64,000 nt of DNA, from NCBI RefSeq assembly GCF_026898135.2, contig NZ_CP114035.2:1405501-1469500 (forward strand). Direction: 5' to 3'. Both the position numbers and the translations under genes were made by a program. The DNA is from Pseudomonas fortuita. Lineage in GTDB: Bacteria > Pseudomonadota > Gammaproteobacteria > Pseudomonadales > Pseudomonadaceae. How positions within the stretch are numbered: position 1 is the stretch's first letter; every line of letters starts with the position of its first letter. The notes beneath the pieces were generated by a model. The model searched no databases. It worked only from the letters and a program-made list of their open reading frames with translations, and was not told the DNA's origin. Shown piece by piece: positions 1 through 10,403 of the stretch.

Positions 1-2266
1 GGTCAACGGATCCAGCGGTATCGCCGTGGGCATGGCGACCAACATTCCGCCACACAACCTCGGTGAAGTGATCGACGGCTGCCTGGCGCTGATCGACAAC
101 CCCGAAGTCACCATCGATGAGCTGATGCAGTTCATCCCTGGGCCGGACTTCCCGACTGCCGGTATCATCAACGGCCGTCAGGGCATCATCGAGGCCTATC
201 GTACCGGTCGTGGCCGCATATACATGCGTGCCCGCTCCGAAATCGAAGACATCGACAAGGTTGGCGGCCGTCAGCAGATCGTCGTGACCGAGCTGCCGTA
301 CCAGCTGAACAAGGCGCGCCTCATCGAGAAGATCGCCGAGCTGGTAAAAGAGAAGAAGATCGAAGGCATCACAGAGCTGCGCGACGAGTCCGACAAGGAC
401 GGCATGCGCATCGTCATCGAGCTGCGCCGCGGCGAGGTGCCGGAGGTGGTGCTCAACAACCTCTACCAGCAAACCCAGCTGCAGAGCGTGTTCGGCATCA
501 ACGTGGTCGCCCTGATCGACGGCCGTCCGCGTTTGCTCAACCTCAAGGACCTGCTCGAAGCGTTCGTCCGTCACCGCCGTGAAGTGGTGACACGCCGTAC
601 CGTATTCGAGCTGCGCAAGGCCCGTGAGCGTGGCCACATCCTTGAAGGCCAGGCGGTTGCACTGTCCAACATCGACCCGGTCATCGCCCTGATCAAGGCG
701 TCGCCAACCCCGTCCGAGGCCAAAGAAGCCCTGGTTTCCACGCCGTGGGAATCCAGTGCCGTGCAGGTCATGGTCGAGCGCGCCGGCGCCGATTCCTGCC
801 GCCCTGAGGACCTGCCGGAGCAGTACGGCCTGCATGACGGCAAGTACTTCCTGTCGCCGGAACAGGCCCAGGCCATCCTCGACCTGCGCCTGCACCGCCT
901 GACCGGCCTTGAGCACGAGAAGCTGCTGGCCGAGTACCAGGAAATCCTCGAGCAGATCGGCGAGCTGATCCGCATCCTCAGCAGCGCAGAGCGCCTGATG
1001 GAAGTGATCCGCGAAGAGCTGGAAGCCATCCGTGCCGAATACGGCGATGTGCGCCGCACCGAAATTCTCAATGCCAGCCACGACCTCAACTACGGCGACA
1101 TGATCCCGGAAGAAGAGCGCGTGGTCACCATCTCCCACGGTGGTTATGCCAAGACCCAGCCATTGTCCGCTTATCAGGCCCAGCGCCGTGGCGGTAAAGG
1201 CAAGTCGGCGACCGGCGTGAAGGACGAGGACTACATCGAGCACCTGTTGGTCGCCAACAGCCATGCCACCCTGTTGCTGTTCTCCAGCAAGGGCAAGGTG
1301 TACTGGAAGAAGACCTACGAAATCCCCGAAGCGTCCCGCGCTGCCCGTGGTCGCCCGCTGGTCAACCTGCTGCCGCTGGAGGAAGGTGAGCGCATCACCG
1401 CCATGCTGCAGATCGACCTCGAAGCGCTGCAGCAGAACGCTGACCTTGACGAAGAGCTGGAAGACGCTGATGACACCGTGCTCGAGGGTGAGTTGGTAGA
1501 GGCCGAGGAAGTCGACGAGGAAGATGGCGACACCGCAGAGTGGGTGGCAGAGCCGACAGGCGCCTACATCTTCATGGCCACGGCCTCCGGTACCGTCAAG
1601 AAAACCCCGCTGGTGCAGTTCGCCCGCCCACGCTCCAACGGCCTGATCGCCCTGAAGCTGAAGGAAGGTGACACCCTGATTGCGGCGGCCATCACTGACG
1701 GCGCCAAAGAAGTCATGATGTTCTCCGACGCCGGCAAGGTCATCCGTTTCGCCGAGAGCGTAGTGCGTGAAATGGGCCGTACTGCCCGTGGTGTTCGCGG
1801 CATGAAGCTGGGCAAAGGCCAGCAGATCATTTCGATGCTGATCCCGGAGTCCGGTTCGCAGATTCTCACTGCCTCCGAGCGTGGCTTCGGCAAGCGCACC
1901 CCGCTGTCCAAGTTCCCGCGTCGCGGCCGTGGTGGCCAGGGCGTGATTGCCATGGGTACCAAAGGGCGCAACGGCCTGCTGATCGGTGCTATCCAGGTGC
2001 AGGAAGGCGAGGAGATCATGCTGATTTCCGACCAGGGCACCCTGGTGCGCACCCGTGTTGGCGAAGTGTCCAGCCTGAGCCGTAACACCCAGGGTGTGAC
2101 GCTGATCAAGCTGGCGGCGGATGAAACACTGGTGGGCCTGGAGCGGATCCAGGAGCCGTCCGAGGACGAACTCGATGAAGTGATCGAGGTGGACGAGGAG
2201 GGCACCGAGGCTGAAGCGCCAGACAATGAAGACGCTGCGGGTGCCGAAGAGGCCCCGCAGGAGTAA
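1..2266 (+). CDS. gyrA: DNA gyrase subunit A, 3' part (5' end outside window)
   Basis: GyrA is the breakage-reunion subunit of the type II topoisomerase that introduces negative supercoils into DNA. The reading frame is open from base 2, before any start codon, so the gene begins outside the window. The first visible residues ([19 protein letters not shown]) match the region just after the active-site tyrosine, so that tyrosine and the quinolone-resistance region are not seen. The GyrA-box QRRGGKG that lets the C-terminal beta-pinwheel wrap DNA is encoded near 1183-1203. An acidic insert in the C-terminal domain (about 1420-1545) and a very acidic tail rich in Glu and Asp are visible. A hairpin terminator follows the stop. 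Identity is essentially certain. Confidence 0.98.
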   Translation, partial: VNGSSGIAVGMATNIPPHNLGEVIDGCLALIDNPEVTIDELMQFIPGPDFPTAGIINGRQGIIEAYRTGRGRIYMRARSEIEDIDKVGGRQQIVVTELPYQLNKARLIEKIAELVKEKKIEGITELRDESDKDGMRIVIELRRGEVPEVVLNNLYQQTQLQSVFGINVVALIDGRPRLLNLKDLLEAFVRHRREVVTRRTVFELRKARERGHILEGQAVALSNIDPVIALIKASPTPSEAKEALVSTPWESSAVQVMVERAGADSCRPEDLPEQYGLHDGKYFLSPEQAQAILDLRLHRLTGLEHEKLLAEYQEILEQIGELIRILSSAERLMEVIREELEAIRAEYGDVRRTEILNASHDLNYGDMIPEEERVVTISHGGYAKTQPLSAYQAQRRGGKGKSATGVKDEDYIEHLLVANSHATLLLFSSKGKVYWKKTYEIPEASRAARGRPLVNLLPLEEGERITAMLQIDLEALQQNADLDEELEDADDTVLEGELVEAEEVDEEDGDTAEWVAEPTGAYIFMATASGTVKKTPLVQFARPRSNGLIALKLKEGDTLIAAAITDGAKEVMMFSDAGKVIRFAESVVREMGRTARGVRGMKLGKGQQIISMLIPESGSQILTASERGFGKRTPLSKFPRRGRGGQGVIAMGTKGRNGLLIGAIQVQEGEEIMLISDQGTLVRTRVGEVSSLSRNTQGVTLIKLAADETLVGLERIQEPSEDELDEVIEVDEEGTEAEAPDNEDAAGAEEAPQE

Positions 2267-2283
2267 GCGAGCGTAAACCCGGA

Positions 2284-2308
2284 CGGGGCGACCAAGGTCG
2301 CCCCGTTT
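2284..2308 (+). terminator. Intrinsic terminator after gyrA
   Basis: A perfect 10-bp stem (2284-2293 with 2296-2305) has a 2-base apex and is followed by TTT. The arms are cggggcgacc and ggtcgccccg. It lies 17 bases after the gyrA stop, so it probably ends gyrA transcripts. The short T run suggests moderate strength. Confidence 0.7.
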
Positions 2309-2319
2309 GCCTGTGTAGG

Positions 2320-2335
2320 CGCGGGCTTGCCCGCG
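2320..2335. repeat. Short REP-like palindrome
   Basis: The 16-base palindrome cgcgggcttgcccgcg resembles the core of a dispersed palindromic family common between genes in P. putida-group genomes. It lies between the gyrA terminator and serC. Family assignment is from memory of such repeats, not from a search. Confidence 0.5.
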
Positions 2336-2413
2336 ATGCAGGCGCCACCGATCCTGCATGGAATGTGGCCACCGAATTATGATTTTGTTCTATTTGGCAG
2401 AGCGAGAGTGGAT

Positions 2414-3499
2414 GTGAGCAAACGAGCCTTTAACTTCTGCGCAGGCCCTGCCGCGCTTCCTGATGCTGTGTTGCAGCGCGCCCAGGCCGAGATGCTGGAC
2501 TGGCGCGGCAAGGGCTTGTCGGTGATGGAAATGAGCCATCGCAGCGACGACTACGTGGCCATCGCCGAAAAGGCCGAGCAGGACCTGCGCGACCTGCTGT
2601 CCGTCCCCTCCAACTACAAGGTGCTGTTCCTGCAGGGCGGCGCCAGCCAGCAGTTCGCCGAAATTCCGCTGAACCTGCTGCCGGAAAACGGCACTGCCGA
2701 CTACATCGAAACCGGTATCTGGTCGAAAAAGGCCATCGAAGAAGCGCGCCGCTTCGGCCACATCAACGTCGCCGCCAGTGCCAAGCCCTACGACTACCTG
2801 AGCATCCCTGGCCAGAACGACTGGAATCTGACCAAAAACGCCGCCTATGTGCACTATGCGTCCAACGAGACCATTGGTGGTCTGCAGTTTGACTGGGTGC
2901 CGCAGACTGGTGATGTGCCCCTGGTGGTCGACATGTCCTCCGACATTCTCTCGCGCCCCATCGACGTGTCGCAGTTCGGCCTGATCTACGCCGGCGCGCA
3001 GAAGAACATCGGCCCCAGCGGCCTGGTGGTGGTCATCGTTCGCGAAGACCTGCTGGGCCATGCCCGCAGCAGCTGCCCGACCATGCTCGACTACAAGGTC
3101 TCGGCTGACAACGGCTCGATGTACAACACCCCGGCCACTTATTCCTGGTACCTCTCGGGCCTGGTCTTCGAGTGGTTGAAGGAGCAGGGTGGCGTCGACG
3201 CCATGGAACAGCGCAACCGCGCCAAGAAAGACCGCCTGTACGGCTTCATCGACAACAGCGATTTCTACACCAACCCGATCAGCGTCAACGCCCGTTCGTG
3301 GATGAACGTGCCGTTCCGCCTGGCTGACGAGCGCCTGGACAAGGCCTTCCTCGCCGGCGCCGATGCCCGTGGCCTGCTCAACCTCAAGGGCCACCGTTCG
3401 GTGGGCGGTATGCGCGCTTCCATCTACAACGCCCTGGGCCTTGAGGCTGTGGAAGCCTTGGTTGGCTACATGGCCGAATTCGAGAAGGAGCACGGCTGA
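2414..3499 (+). CDS. serC: Phosphoserine aminotransferase
   Basis: SerC is the PLP enzyme that converts 3-phosphohydroxypyruvate and glutamate to phosphoserine in serine synthesis, and acts in the parallel step of pyridoxal phosphate synthesis. The N-terminus SKRAFNFCAGPAALP is the conserved family start, so I chose the GTG at 2414 (361 aa, the normal length) over in-frame starts further upstream at 2327. The PLP lysine lies in GAQKNIGPSGL. A purine-rich stretch ahead of the GTG is a weak ribosome site. The stop overlaps the pheA ATG by one base (TGATG), indicating translational coupling in a serine/aromatic operon. Very secure. Confidence 0.96.
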   Translation: MSKRAFNFCAGPAALPDAVLQRAQAEMLDWRGKGLSVMEMSHRSDDYVAIAEKAEQDLRDLLSVPSNYKVLFLQGGASQQFAEIPLNLLPENGTADYIETGIWSKKAIEEARRFGHINVAASAKPYDYLSIPGQNDWNLTKNAAYVHYASNETIGGLQFDWVPQTGDVPLVVDMSSDILSRPIDVSQFGLIYAGAQKNIGPSGLVVVIVREDLLGHARSSCPTMLDYKVSADNGSMYNTPATYSWYLSGLVFEWLKEQGGVDAMEQRNRAKKDRLYGFIDNSDFYTNPISVNARSWMNVPFRLADERLDKAFLAGADARGLLNLKGHRSVGGMRASIYNALGLEAVEALVGYMAEFEKEHG

Positions 3500-4593
3500 T
3501 GTCCGAACAGGAACTCAAGGCGCTGCGCGTACGCATCGACAGCCTCGACGAAAAGATTCTCGAGCTGATCAGCGACCGTGCCCGTTGCGCTGAAGAAGTC
3601 GCCCGGGTCAAGACCGCCTCGCTGAAAGAAGGCGAGAAGCCGGTGTTCTACCGTCCCGAACGTGAGGCCGCAGTGCTCAAGCGCGTGATGGAGCGCAACA
3701 AGGGGCCCCTGGGCAACGAAGAGATGGCGCGTTTGTTCCGCGAAATCATGTCGTCGTGCCTGGCCCTTGAAGAGCCGCTGAAAATCGCCTATCTCGGCCC
3801 AGAGGGTACCTTCACCCAGGCCGCAGCCATGAAGCACTTCGGCCACGCTGTGATCAGCCGGCCAATGGCCGCTATCGACGAAGTGTTCCGCGAAGTGGCG
3901 GCCGGTGCCGTCAACTTTGGCGTGGTGCCGGTGGAAAACTCCACCGAAGGTGCTGTCAGCCACACGCTGGACAGCTTCCTTGAGCACGACATGGTGATTT
4001 GCGGTGAAGTCGAGCTGCGCATCCACCATCATCTGCTGGTAGGCGAAAACACCAAGACCGACAGCATCACCCGCATCTACTCCCACGCCCAGTCGCTGGC
4101 CCAGTGCCGCAAGTGGCTGGACGCCCACTACCCGAACGTGGAGCGCGTGGCCGTGTCGAGCAATGCCGAGGCGGCCAAGCGGGTCAAGGGTGAGTGGAAC
4201 TCGGCGGCGATCGCCGGTGACATGGCGGCCAACCTGTATGGTTTGACCCGCCTGGCCGAAAAGATTGAAGACCGCCCGGACAACTCCACGCGCTTCCTGA
4301 TGATCGGCAGCCAGGAAGTGCCGCCGACTGGCGATGACAAGACCTCGATCATTGTCTCGATGAGCAACAAGCCAGGTGCCTTGCACGAGTTGCTGGTGCC
4401 GTTCCACCAGAACGGCATCGACCTGACCCGCATCGAGACCCGCCCGTCGCGCAGTGGCAAGTGGACCTACGTGTTCTTCATCGACTTCGTTGGCCACCAC
4501 CGCGACCCGCTGATCAAGGCGGTGCTCGAGCAGATCAGCCAGGAGGCGGTGGCGCTGAAGGTGCTGGGCTCTTATCCGAAGGCGGTGCTTTGA
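3499..4593 (+). CDS. pheA: Bifunctional chorismate mutase/prephenate dehydratase
   Basis: The P-protein converts chorismate to prephenate and then to phenylpyruvate for phenylalanine synthesis. Of 364 residues, about 1-90 are the AroQ-type chorismate mutase helices (LRVRIDSLDEKILELISDR), about 95-275 the prephenate dehydratase domain (starting AYLGPEGTFTQAA, with the motif DNSTRFLMIG), and about 285-360 an ACT domain (SNKPGALHELL, then ETRPSR) that normally binds phenylalanine for feedback inhibition. It is coupled to serC upstream. In P. aeruginosa hisC2 follows pheA. Here a palindromic repeat and then the tyrA-aroA fusion follow, with no aminotransferase gene between. Confidence 0.96.
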   Translation: MSEQELKALRVRIDSLDEKILELISDRARCAEEVARVKTASLKEGEKPVFYRPEREAAVLKRVMERNKGPLGNEEMARLFREIMSSCLALEEPLKIAYLGPEGTFTQAAAMKHFGHAVISRPMAAIDEVFREVAAGAVNFGVVPVENSTEGAVSHTLDSFLEHDMVICGEVELRIHHHLLVGENTKTDSITRIYSHAQSLAQCRKWLDAHYPNVERVAVSSNAEAAKRVKGEWNSAAIAGDMAANLYGLTRLAEKIEDRPDNSTRFLMIGSQEVPPTGDDKTSIIVSMSNKPGALHELLVPFHQNGIDLTRIETRPSRSGKWTYVFFIDFVGHHRDPLIKAVLEQISQEAVALKVLGSYPKAVL

Positions 4594-4620
4594 TTCAAGG
4601 CCCTTGGGGCTGCTTTGCAG

Positions 4621-4685
4621 CCCTTTCGCGGCACAAGGCCGCTCCTGCAGGGTCCTTGTAGGAGCGGCCTTGTGCCGCGAAAGGG
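4621..4685. repeat. REP-type perfect inverted repeat, 26-bp arms
   Basis: Arm 4621-4646 is the exact reverse complement of arm 4660-4685, with a 13-base spacer. The core cggcacaaggccgctcct is the type of dispersed intergenic palindrome found in P. putida-group genomes. It sits between pheA and tyrA-aroA, where P. aeruginosa has hisC2. Once transcribed it would form a very stable hairpin and could protect mRNA ends or reduce read-through. Confidence 0.85.
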
Positions 4686-4746
4686 TCGCGAAGCGGCGCC
4701 GTAGGGTCCAGCAGGCTGTCCAGATTTCAGAACAGGGTTCGCACCA

Positions 4747-6987
4747 GTGGTAAAAGCAGCAAAAACCAAACCTGAGCCGATCATCAACCGCCTGGTCGTG
4801 GTCGGCCTCGGCCTGATCGGTGGTTCGTTCGCCAAGGGCCTGCGTGAAAGCGGCCTGTGCCGCGAAGTGGTCGGTGTCGACCTGGACGCGCCTTCGCGCA
4901 AGCAGGCCGTGGCCCTGGGCGTGGTCGACCGCTGCGAAGAAGACCTCGCCGCAGCCTGTGTTGGTGCCGATGTCATCCAGCTGGCCGTACCCATCCTGGC
5001 CATGGAAAAAGTCCTGGCCGTCCTGGCCCGGCTCGATCTGGGCGATGCGATCATTACCGATGTTGGCAGTGCCAAGGGTAATGTCGTCCGTGAGGCGCGT
5101 TCGGTCTTCGGCCAGCGGCTGCCACGCTTCGTCCCTGGCCACCCCATCGCCGGTTCCGAGCAAAGCGGCGTGGAGGCTTCCAACGCCGCCCTGTTCCGTC
5201 GGCACAAGGTGATTTTGACGCCGCTGGCCGAAACCGACCCGGCCGCGCTGGCCCTGGTCGACCGGCTGTGGCGTGCGCTGGATGCCGACGTGGAGCACAT
5301 GTCGGTCGAGCGCCATGACGAGGTGCTGGCAGCCACCAGTCACTTGCCGCACCTGCTGGCCTTTGGTTTGGTCGATTCGCTGGCCAAGCGCAATGAAAAC
5401 CTCGAGATCTTCCGGTACGCTGCGGGAGGCTTCCGCGATTTCACAAGAATCGCCGGCAGCGACCCGACCATGTGGCATGACATCTTCCTCGCCAACCGCG
5501 ACGCTGTCCTGCGCACACTCGATACATATCGCAGCGATCTCGACGCCTTGCGCGACGCGATCGCTGAAGGGGACGGGCACCAGTTGCTGGGTGTATTCAC
5601 CCGTGCACGTGTTGCCCGCGAGCATTTTAGTAAAATCCTGGCCCGCCGGGCCTATGTGGACGCTATGAACGCCAACGATCTGATTTTCCTGGCCCAACCG
5701 GGTGGCCGCCTGTCCGGGCGAATCCGCGTACCGGGCGACAAGTCGATTTCCCACCGCTCGATCATGCTCGGCTCGCTGGCCGAAGGCACCACCGAAGTCG
5801 AAGGCTTCCTCGAAGGTGAAGACGCACTGGCGACTCTGCAGGCATTCCGGGACATGGGTGTGGTCATTGAAGGCCCCAACCACGGTCGCGTCACCATTCA
5901 TGGTGTAGGCCTGCACGGCCTGAAGCCGCCGCCCGGGCCGCTGTATGTGGGCAACTCCGGCACCTCGATGCGCCTGCTGTCGGGCCTGTTGGCCGGCCAG
6001 TCGTTCGACGTAACCATGACTGGCGACGCTTCGCTGTCCAAGCGCCCGATGAACCGCGTGGCCAACCCGCTGCGTGAAATGGGGGCTGTGGTCGAGACCG
6101 GCCCGGAAGGGCGCCCGCCGCTGACCATCCGCGGTGGCCACAAGCTCAAAGGGTTGACCTACACGCTGCCGATGGCCAGCGCCCAGGTCAAATCCTGCCT
6201 GCTGCTGGCTGGCCTGTACGCTGAAGGCAAGACCACTGTCACCGAGCCTGCGCCTACCCGTGATCACACCGAGCGCATGCTGCGTGGCTTTGGCTACACA
6301 GTCGAAAGCAACGGCCCGGTAGCTTCGCTGCAGTCCGGTGGCAAGCTGACCGCTACCCGCATCGAAGTACCGGCCGACATTTCTTCGGCAGCGTTCTTCC
6401 TGGTCGCGGCCTCCATCGCCGAAGGTTCCGAGCTGGTGCTGGAACACGTTGGCATCAACCCGACCCGTACCGGTGTCATCGATATCCTGCGCCTGATGGG
6501 GGGCGACATCACCCTGGAGAACCAGCGTGAAGTCGGCGGCGAACCAGTGGCCGACCTGCGCGTACGCGGTGCCAGGCTGAAAGGTATCGACATCCCCGAA
6601 GAGCTGGTGCCGCTGGCCATCGACGAATTCCCGGTACTGTTCGTGGCTGCCGCCTGCGCCGAAGGGCGTACCGTGCTGCGTGGCGCAGAAGAGCTGCGGG
6701 TGAAAGAGTCCGACCGTATCCAGGTCATGGCTGACGGCCTGATTACCTTGGGCATCAAGTGCGAACCGACCCCGGACGGCATCATCATCGAGGGTGGCCA
6801 GTTGGGTGGTGGTGAAGTGCATGGCCACGGTGACCACCGTATTGCCATGGCCTTCAGCGTCGCTTCGTTGCGCGCCAGCGCGCCTATCCGCATCCACGAT
6901 TGTGCCAACGTCGCCACCTCGTTCCCCAACTTCCTGGCGCTGTGCGCCGAAGTGGGTATCCGCGTGGCGGAAGAGGGCAAGTCGTGA
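4747..6987 (+). CDS. tyrA-aroA: Fused prephenate dehydrogenase / EPSP synthase
   Basis: This 746-aa protein joins two aromatic-pathway enzymes. Residues about 15-300 are TyrA, an NAD(P)-dependent prephenate/arogenate dehydrogenase with the Rossmann motif [14 protein letters not shown]. Residues about 310-746 are AroA, which adds enolpyruvate from PEP to shikimate-3-phosphate; its motifs [23 protein letters not shown] and [10 protein letters not shown] are all intact. The start is GTG at 4747; an internal ATG near 5665 would mark the AroA part. This fusion is usual in pseudomonads. The stop overlaps the cmk GTG by four bases. Function is secure. Whether AroA is also made separately is unknown. 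Confidence 0.95.
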   Translation: MVKAAKTKPEPIINRLVVVGLGLIGGSFAKGLRESGLCREVVGVDLDAPSRKQAVALGVVDRCEEDLAAACVGADVIQLAVPILAMEKVLAVLARLDLGDAIITDVGSAKGNVVREARSVFGQRLPRFVPGHPIAGSEQSGVEASNAALFRRHKVILTPLAETDPAALALVDRLWRALDADVEHMSVERHDEVLAATSHLPHLLAFGLVDSLAKRNENLEIFRYAAGGFRDFTRIAGSDPTMWHDIFLANRDAVLRTLDTYRSDLDALRDAIAEGDGHQLLGVFTRARVAREHFSKILARRAYVDAMNANDLIFLAQPGGRLSGRIRVPGDKSISHRSIMLGSLAEGTTEVEGFLEGEDALATLQAFRDMGVVIEGPNHGRVTIHGVGLHGLKPPPGPLYVGNSGTSMRLLSGLLAGQSFDVTMTGDASLSKRPMNRVANPLREMGAVVETGPEGRPPLTIRGGHKLKGLTYTLPMASAQVKSCLLLAGLYAEGKTTVTEPAPTRDHTERMLRGFGYTVESNGPVASLQSGGKLTATRIEVPADISSAAFFLVAASIAEGSELVLEHVGINPTRTGVIDILRLMGGDITLENQREVGGEPVADLRVRGARLKGIDIPEELVPLAIDEFPVLFVAAACAEGRTVLRGAEELRVKESDRIQVMADGLITLGIKCEPTPDGIIIEGGQLGGGEVHGHGDHRIAMAFSVASLRASAPIRIHDCANVATSFPNFLALCAEVGIRVAEEGKS

Positions 6988-7670
6988 ATTCGCTGGTACC
7001 GGTCATCACCATCGACGGGCCAAGCGGCTCGGGCAAGGGCACGGTCGCCGGCCTGCTGGCCCGCGAGCTGGGCTGGAAGCTGCTGGACTCCGGCGCGCTG
7101 TACCGCTTGCTGGCGTTCAACGCCAGCAATCATGGCGTCGATCTGACCAACGAAGAGCTGCTGACCCGGCTTGCCGCCCATCTGGATGTGCAGTTCATCG
7201 CAGCCCAGCCCGGTAAGCTGCAACAGATCATCCTCGAGGGTGAGGACGTCAGTAACGTCATCCGCACCGAAACCGTTGGCGCGGGCGCGTCGATGGTCGC
7301 CTCGCTGCCGGCAGTGCGTGATGCGCTGCTGGTGCGTCAGCGTGAATTTCGCGATATGCCGGGGTTGATCGCCGATGGTCGCGACATGGGTACCGTGGTG
7401 TTCCCCGACGCGCCGTTGAAGGTCTTCCTCACTGCCAGCGCAGAGGAGCGGGCACGTCGCCGCTACCTGCAGTTGAAGGGCAAGGGTGAAGATGTTAGTC
7501 TGTCGAGTCTGCTGGATGAGATTCGTGCGCGCGATGAGCGCGACACCCAACGTGCAGTGGCCCCGCTGAAGCCGGCGGCCGATGCCATTCAGTTGGACTC
7601 TACCGAGTTGTCCATCGAGCAGGTGTTGCAACGTATCAGAAGCGAGATCGCCCAGCGCGACCTCATCTGA
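6984..7670 (+). CDS. cmk: Cytidylate kinase
   Basis: Cmk phosphorylates CMP and dCMP using ATP in pyrimidine salvage and dNTP supply. The P-loop GPSGSGKGT sits near the N-terminus, and the CMP-binding region and the [17 protein letters not shown] motif follow. I chose GTG at 6984 (228 aa, the usual length) over the longer open frame from 6900, because [15 protein letters not shown] is the family N-terminus and the GTGA overlap with the tyrA-aroA stop indicates coupling. It lies upstream of rpsA, the classic cmk-rpsA arrangement. Confidence 0.96.
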   Translation: MNSLVPVITIDGPSGSGKGTVAGLLARELGWKLLDSGALYRLLAFNASNHGVDLTNEELLTRLAAHLDVQFIAAQPGKLQQIILEGEDVSNVIRTETVGAGASMVASLPAVRDALLVRQREFRDMPGLIADGRDMGTVVFPDAPLKVFLTASAEERARRRYLQLKGKGEDVSLSSLLDEIRARDERDTQRAVAPLKPAADAIQLDSTELSIEQVLQRIRSEIAQRDLI

Positions 7671-7675
7671 TCGCC

Positions 7676-7720
7676 AGGAAAGCAGGCAGGGGCACCAGTC
7701 AACGTCCTGCCGGCTTTCCT
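7676..7720 (+). promoter_or_regulatory. Hairpin in cmk-rpsA spacer (rpsA leader or attenuator)
   Basis: Arms 7676-7690 and 7706-7720 pair at 14 of 15 positions around a 15-base loop and are followed by the T-rich ttact. It could terminate part of the cmk transcripts or be a folded leader of rpsA. In E. coli, S1 represses its own translation through a structured leader. That the same happens here is an inference. Confidence 0.5.
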
Positions 7721-7794
7721 TTACTTAAAACGAACCCACATTGTCTGGAATGTGGTTATGGGCGTTTGTTTCGCCCGAATCTACAGGAATTAAA

Positions 7795-9471
7795 ATGAGC
7801 GAAAGCTTTGCAGAACTCTTTGAAGAAAGCCTGAAAACCCTCAATCTTCAGCCGGGTGCGATCATCACCGGTATCGTTGTCGACATCGACGGCGACTGGG
7901 TTACCGTACACGCTGGCCTGAAGTCCGAGGGCGTCATCCCGCTCGAGCAGTTCTACAACGAAGCTGGCGAGCTGACCATCAAGGTCGGTGACGAAGTTCA
8001 CGTTGCGCTGGACGCGGTCGAAGACGGCTTTGGCGAAACCAAACTGTCCCGTGAAAAAGCCAAGCGCGCCGAGTGCTGGATTGTTCTGGAAGCAGCTTTC
8101 GCCGCCGAAGAAGTGGTCAAGGGCGTTATCAACGGTAAGGTTAAAGGCGGCTTCACTGTCGACGTTAACGGCATCCGTGCGTTCCTGCCGGGCTCCCTGG
8201 TTGATGTCCGCCCTGTGCGCGACACCACCCACCTGGAAGGCAAAGAGCTGGAATTCAAGGTCATCAAGCTGGACCAGAAGCGCAACAACGTTGTTGTTTC
8301 GCGTCGCAGCGTGCTGGAAGCCGAGAACAGCGCCGAGCGCGAAGCCCTGCTGGAAACCTTGCAGGAAGGCCAGCAAGTCAAAGGTATCGTCAAGAACCTC
8401 ACCGACTACGGCGCATTCGTGGACCTGGGCGGTATCGACGGCCTGCTGCACATCACCGACATGGCTTGGAAGCGCATCAAGCACCCTTCGGAAATCGTTA
8501 ACGTTGGCGACGAAGTCGACGTACGCGTTCTGAAGTTCGACCGCGAGCGCAACCGCGTTTCGCTGGGTCTGAAGCAGATGGGCGAAGATCCGTGGGTAGC
8601 TATCACTGCCCGTTACCCAGAAGGTACTCGCGTACAAGCTCGCGTTACCAACCTGACCGACTACGGCTGCTTCGCTGAGCTGGAAGAAGGCGTTGAAGGT
8701 CTGGTACACGTTTCCGAAATGGACTGGACCAACAAGAACATCCACCCGTCGAAAGTCGTTCAGGTTGGCGACGAAGTGGAAGTCATGGTTCTGGACATCG
8801 ACGAAGAGCGTCGTCGTATCTCCCTGGGCATCAAACAGTGCAAGTCCAACCCATGGGAAGACTTCTCCGGCCAGTTCAACAAGGGTGACAAGATCACCGG
8901 TACCATCAAGTCGATCACCGACTTCGGTATCTTCATCGGCCTGGACGGCGGCATCGACGGTCTGGTTCACCTGTCCGACATTTCCTGGAACGAAACCGGC
9001 GAAGAAGCCGTACGTCGTTTCAAGAAGGGCGACGAGCTGGAAACCGTCATCCTGTCGGTCGACCCAGAGCGCGAGCGCATCTCCCTGGGCATCAAGCAGC
9101 TGGAAGACGATCCGTTCTCCAACTTCGTTGCTGTCAATGACAAGGGCGCTATCGTCAAGGGCATCGTGAAAGAAGTTGACGCCAAAGGCGCCATCGTCAC
9201 CCTGGCCGACGACATCGAAGCTACTCTGAAAGCTTCCGAAATCAGCCGTGACCGCGTTGAAGACGCGCGTAACGTTCTGAAGGAAGGCGAAGAGATCGAA
9301 GCCAAGATCATCAGCGTTGACCGCAAGTCCCGCGTTATCAGCCTGTCGATCAAATCGAAAGACGACGCTGAAGAGCGCGAAGCTATCCAGAGCCTGAAAA
9401 ACGCTCCGGAAGCTGCTGCCGACACCACCATGGCTGCGCTGCTGCGCGAAGCAATGGCCAAGCAGAACTAA
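7795..9471 (+). CDS. rpsA: 30S ribosomal protein S1
   Basis: S1 binds mRNA near the ribosome site and helps load structured or weak-leader messages on the 30S subunit. The 558-aa product contains six S1/OB-fold RNA-binding repeats; repeats of the type [20 protein letters not shown] are obvious. I chose ATG 7795 ([16 protein letters not shown], with AGGA seven bases upstream) rather than upstream in-frame starts. Codon use is strongly biased, as expected for a highly expressed ribosomal protein. It ends at a strong terminator. Confidence 0.98.
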   Translation: MSESFAELFEESLKTLNLQPGAIITGIVVDIDGDWVTVHAGLKSEGVIPLEQFYNEAGELTIKVGDEVHVALDAVEDGFGETKLSREKAKRAECWIVLEAAFAAEEVVKGVINGKVKGGFTVDVNGIRAFLPGSLVDVRPVRDTTHLEGKELEFKVIKLDQKRNNVVVSRRSVLEAENSAEREALLETLQEGQQVKGIVKNLTDYGAFVDLGGIDGLLHITDMAWKRIKHPSEIVNVGDEVDVRVLKFDRERNRVSLGLKQMGEDPWVAITARYPEGTRVQARVTNLTDYGCFAELEEGVEGLVHVSEMDWTNKNIHPSKVVQVGDEVEVMVLDIDEERRRISLGIKQCKSNPWEDFSGQFNKGDKITGTIKSITDFGIFIGLDGGIDGLVHLSDISWNETGEEAVRRFKKGDELETVILSVDPERERISLGIKQLEDDPFSNFVAVNDKGAIVKGIVKEVDAKGAIVTLADDIEATLKASEISRDRVEDARNVLKEGEEIEAKIISVDRKSRVISLSIKSKDDAEEREAIQSLKNAPEAAADTTMAALLREAMAKQN

Positions 9472-9490
9472 GTTCTGTTTGATCGGTAAA

Positions 9491-9520
9491 AAGGGCGACC
9501 CTCGGGTCGCCCTTTTTTTT
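9491..9520 (+). terminator. Strong intrinsic terminator after rpsA
   Basis: Stem aagggcgacc / gggtcgccctt with a short CTC loop is followed by eight T residues (9513-9520), 20 bases after the rpsA stop. It is a textbook Rho-independent terminator. Confidence 0.93.
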
Positions 9521-9583
9521 GCTTCTGTTGGTTGTGTGGTGGGGTGGAGGTGTTCGCCGTAAGGGGTTTATCGCTAGTGAGAC

Positions 9584-9800
9584 CGAGCGCCGCCCGCGCG
9601 GCGCATCGCGAGCTGCGCTCGCTCCTACGTTTGTTTCGGGCCAGTTATACCTGTGGCAGGCGCGCGCGGCCGCCTTGTTTGTACGACGCGATATCGCGCC
9701 ATGCGCCAAGGCGCCCGCGCGCAAATCCCACAGAAATAACTGGCCCGAAACAAACGTAGGAGCGAGCGTAGCTCGCGATGCGCCGCGCGGGCGGCGCTCG
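9584..9800. repeat. 217-bp palindromic REP/BIME-like element, copy A
   Basis: Arms 9584-9648 and 9736-9800 (65 bases each) are inverted repeats with a single mismatch. The 87-base centre has further partial dyad symmetry (ctgtgg and ccacag). The outer ends contain the REP-like core gaGCTCGCGATGCGCC in both orientations. It lies 34 bases after the 3' end of the RAYT gene on the opposite side from its start. A second copy of exactly the same length is at 10561-10777, about 97% identical by my reading (seven differences). Confidence 0.9.
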
Positions 9801-9833
9801 ATCTCCCAGGCGGCGCCCCGCTACCGTCATACT

Positions 9834-10289
9834 TTAAAGCCACACCGCATCCCAATGCGGATAATCACCAACCGTGGCCACCAATCCTGCCCTTACTGGA
9901 TTGGCAACGATATATCTCGCGGCCTTTAAAACATCCTCGTCCTTGCGCAAGGTCCGGTCGTAATAGCCTGCCTGCCACACCGGCTTCCCCTTTGCCCCTG
10001 CCTTGTGCAGCGCATTGCTGGACTGGCATTTGAAACGTTGCATCAGTGTTCCAAGCGTCACATCTTTCAACTCAATCAGCCAATGCACGTGGTCTGGCAT
10101 TACGACCCAGCTCAGTGATCGGCAGTGGTGTTGTTCTTCCGCGTAACGAAGGTTCTGAATGACCAGTCGTGCAAAGTGGAGGTCATGAAACAAAGGCCTG
10201 CGTAGGTGAGTGACGGTAGTCAGCATATAGAGCCTGCCAGGCACCGAGCATCTTGCGCGGCGAAGCCTGCAACCATGAGGGTTGGGCAT
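9834..10289 (-). CDS. REP-associated tyrosine transposase (RAYT)
   Basis: RAYTs are single-domain Y1-HUH nucleases related to IS200/IS605 transposases that nick REP palindromes and are thought to spread them. The HUH motif is in VVMPDHVHWLIEL, and the candidate catalytic tyrosine is in the conserved block GYYDRTLRKDEDVLKAARYI followed by VANPVRAGLV. I chose ATG 10289 (151 aa, MPNPHGCRLRR) because AAGGA lies about nine bases upstream; the ATG at 10298 would leave no spacing, and the longer open frame to 10418 runs into a repeat. The gene is intact and lies between two 217-bp palindromes, its likely substrates. Family assignment is firm; activity is unknown. Confidence 0.9.
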   Translation of the reverse strand: MPNPHGCRLRRARCSVPGRLYMLTTVTHLRRPLFHDLHFARLVIQNLRYAEEQHHCRSLSWVVMPDHVHWLIELKDVTLGTLMQRFKCQSSNALHKAGAKGKPVWQAGYYDRTLRKDEDVLKAARYIVANPVRAGLVATVGDYPHWDAVWL

Positions 10290-10403
10290 TGCGTTCATCC
10301 TTGAGCGAGTGTGTGCTGGATTAGCGTAGCCAGCCCATGCGGGAATCGATTCGATAGAAATTTGCAGTATGTAAACGCGCACCAAGGCGACCGCCTGGAT
10401 CAC

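Noticed and set aside
3466..6897. 1143-codon open frame on the minus strand across pheA and tyrA-aroA
   Set aside because: It lies wholly opposite two certain enzymes; its His/Gln/Arg-rich composition is the usual reverse-strand shadow of GC-rich genes.
7756..8970. 404-codon minus-strand frame opposite rpsA
   Set aside because: Antisense shadow of a ribosomal protein gene with strong codon bias; no motif or ribosome site.
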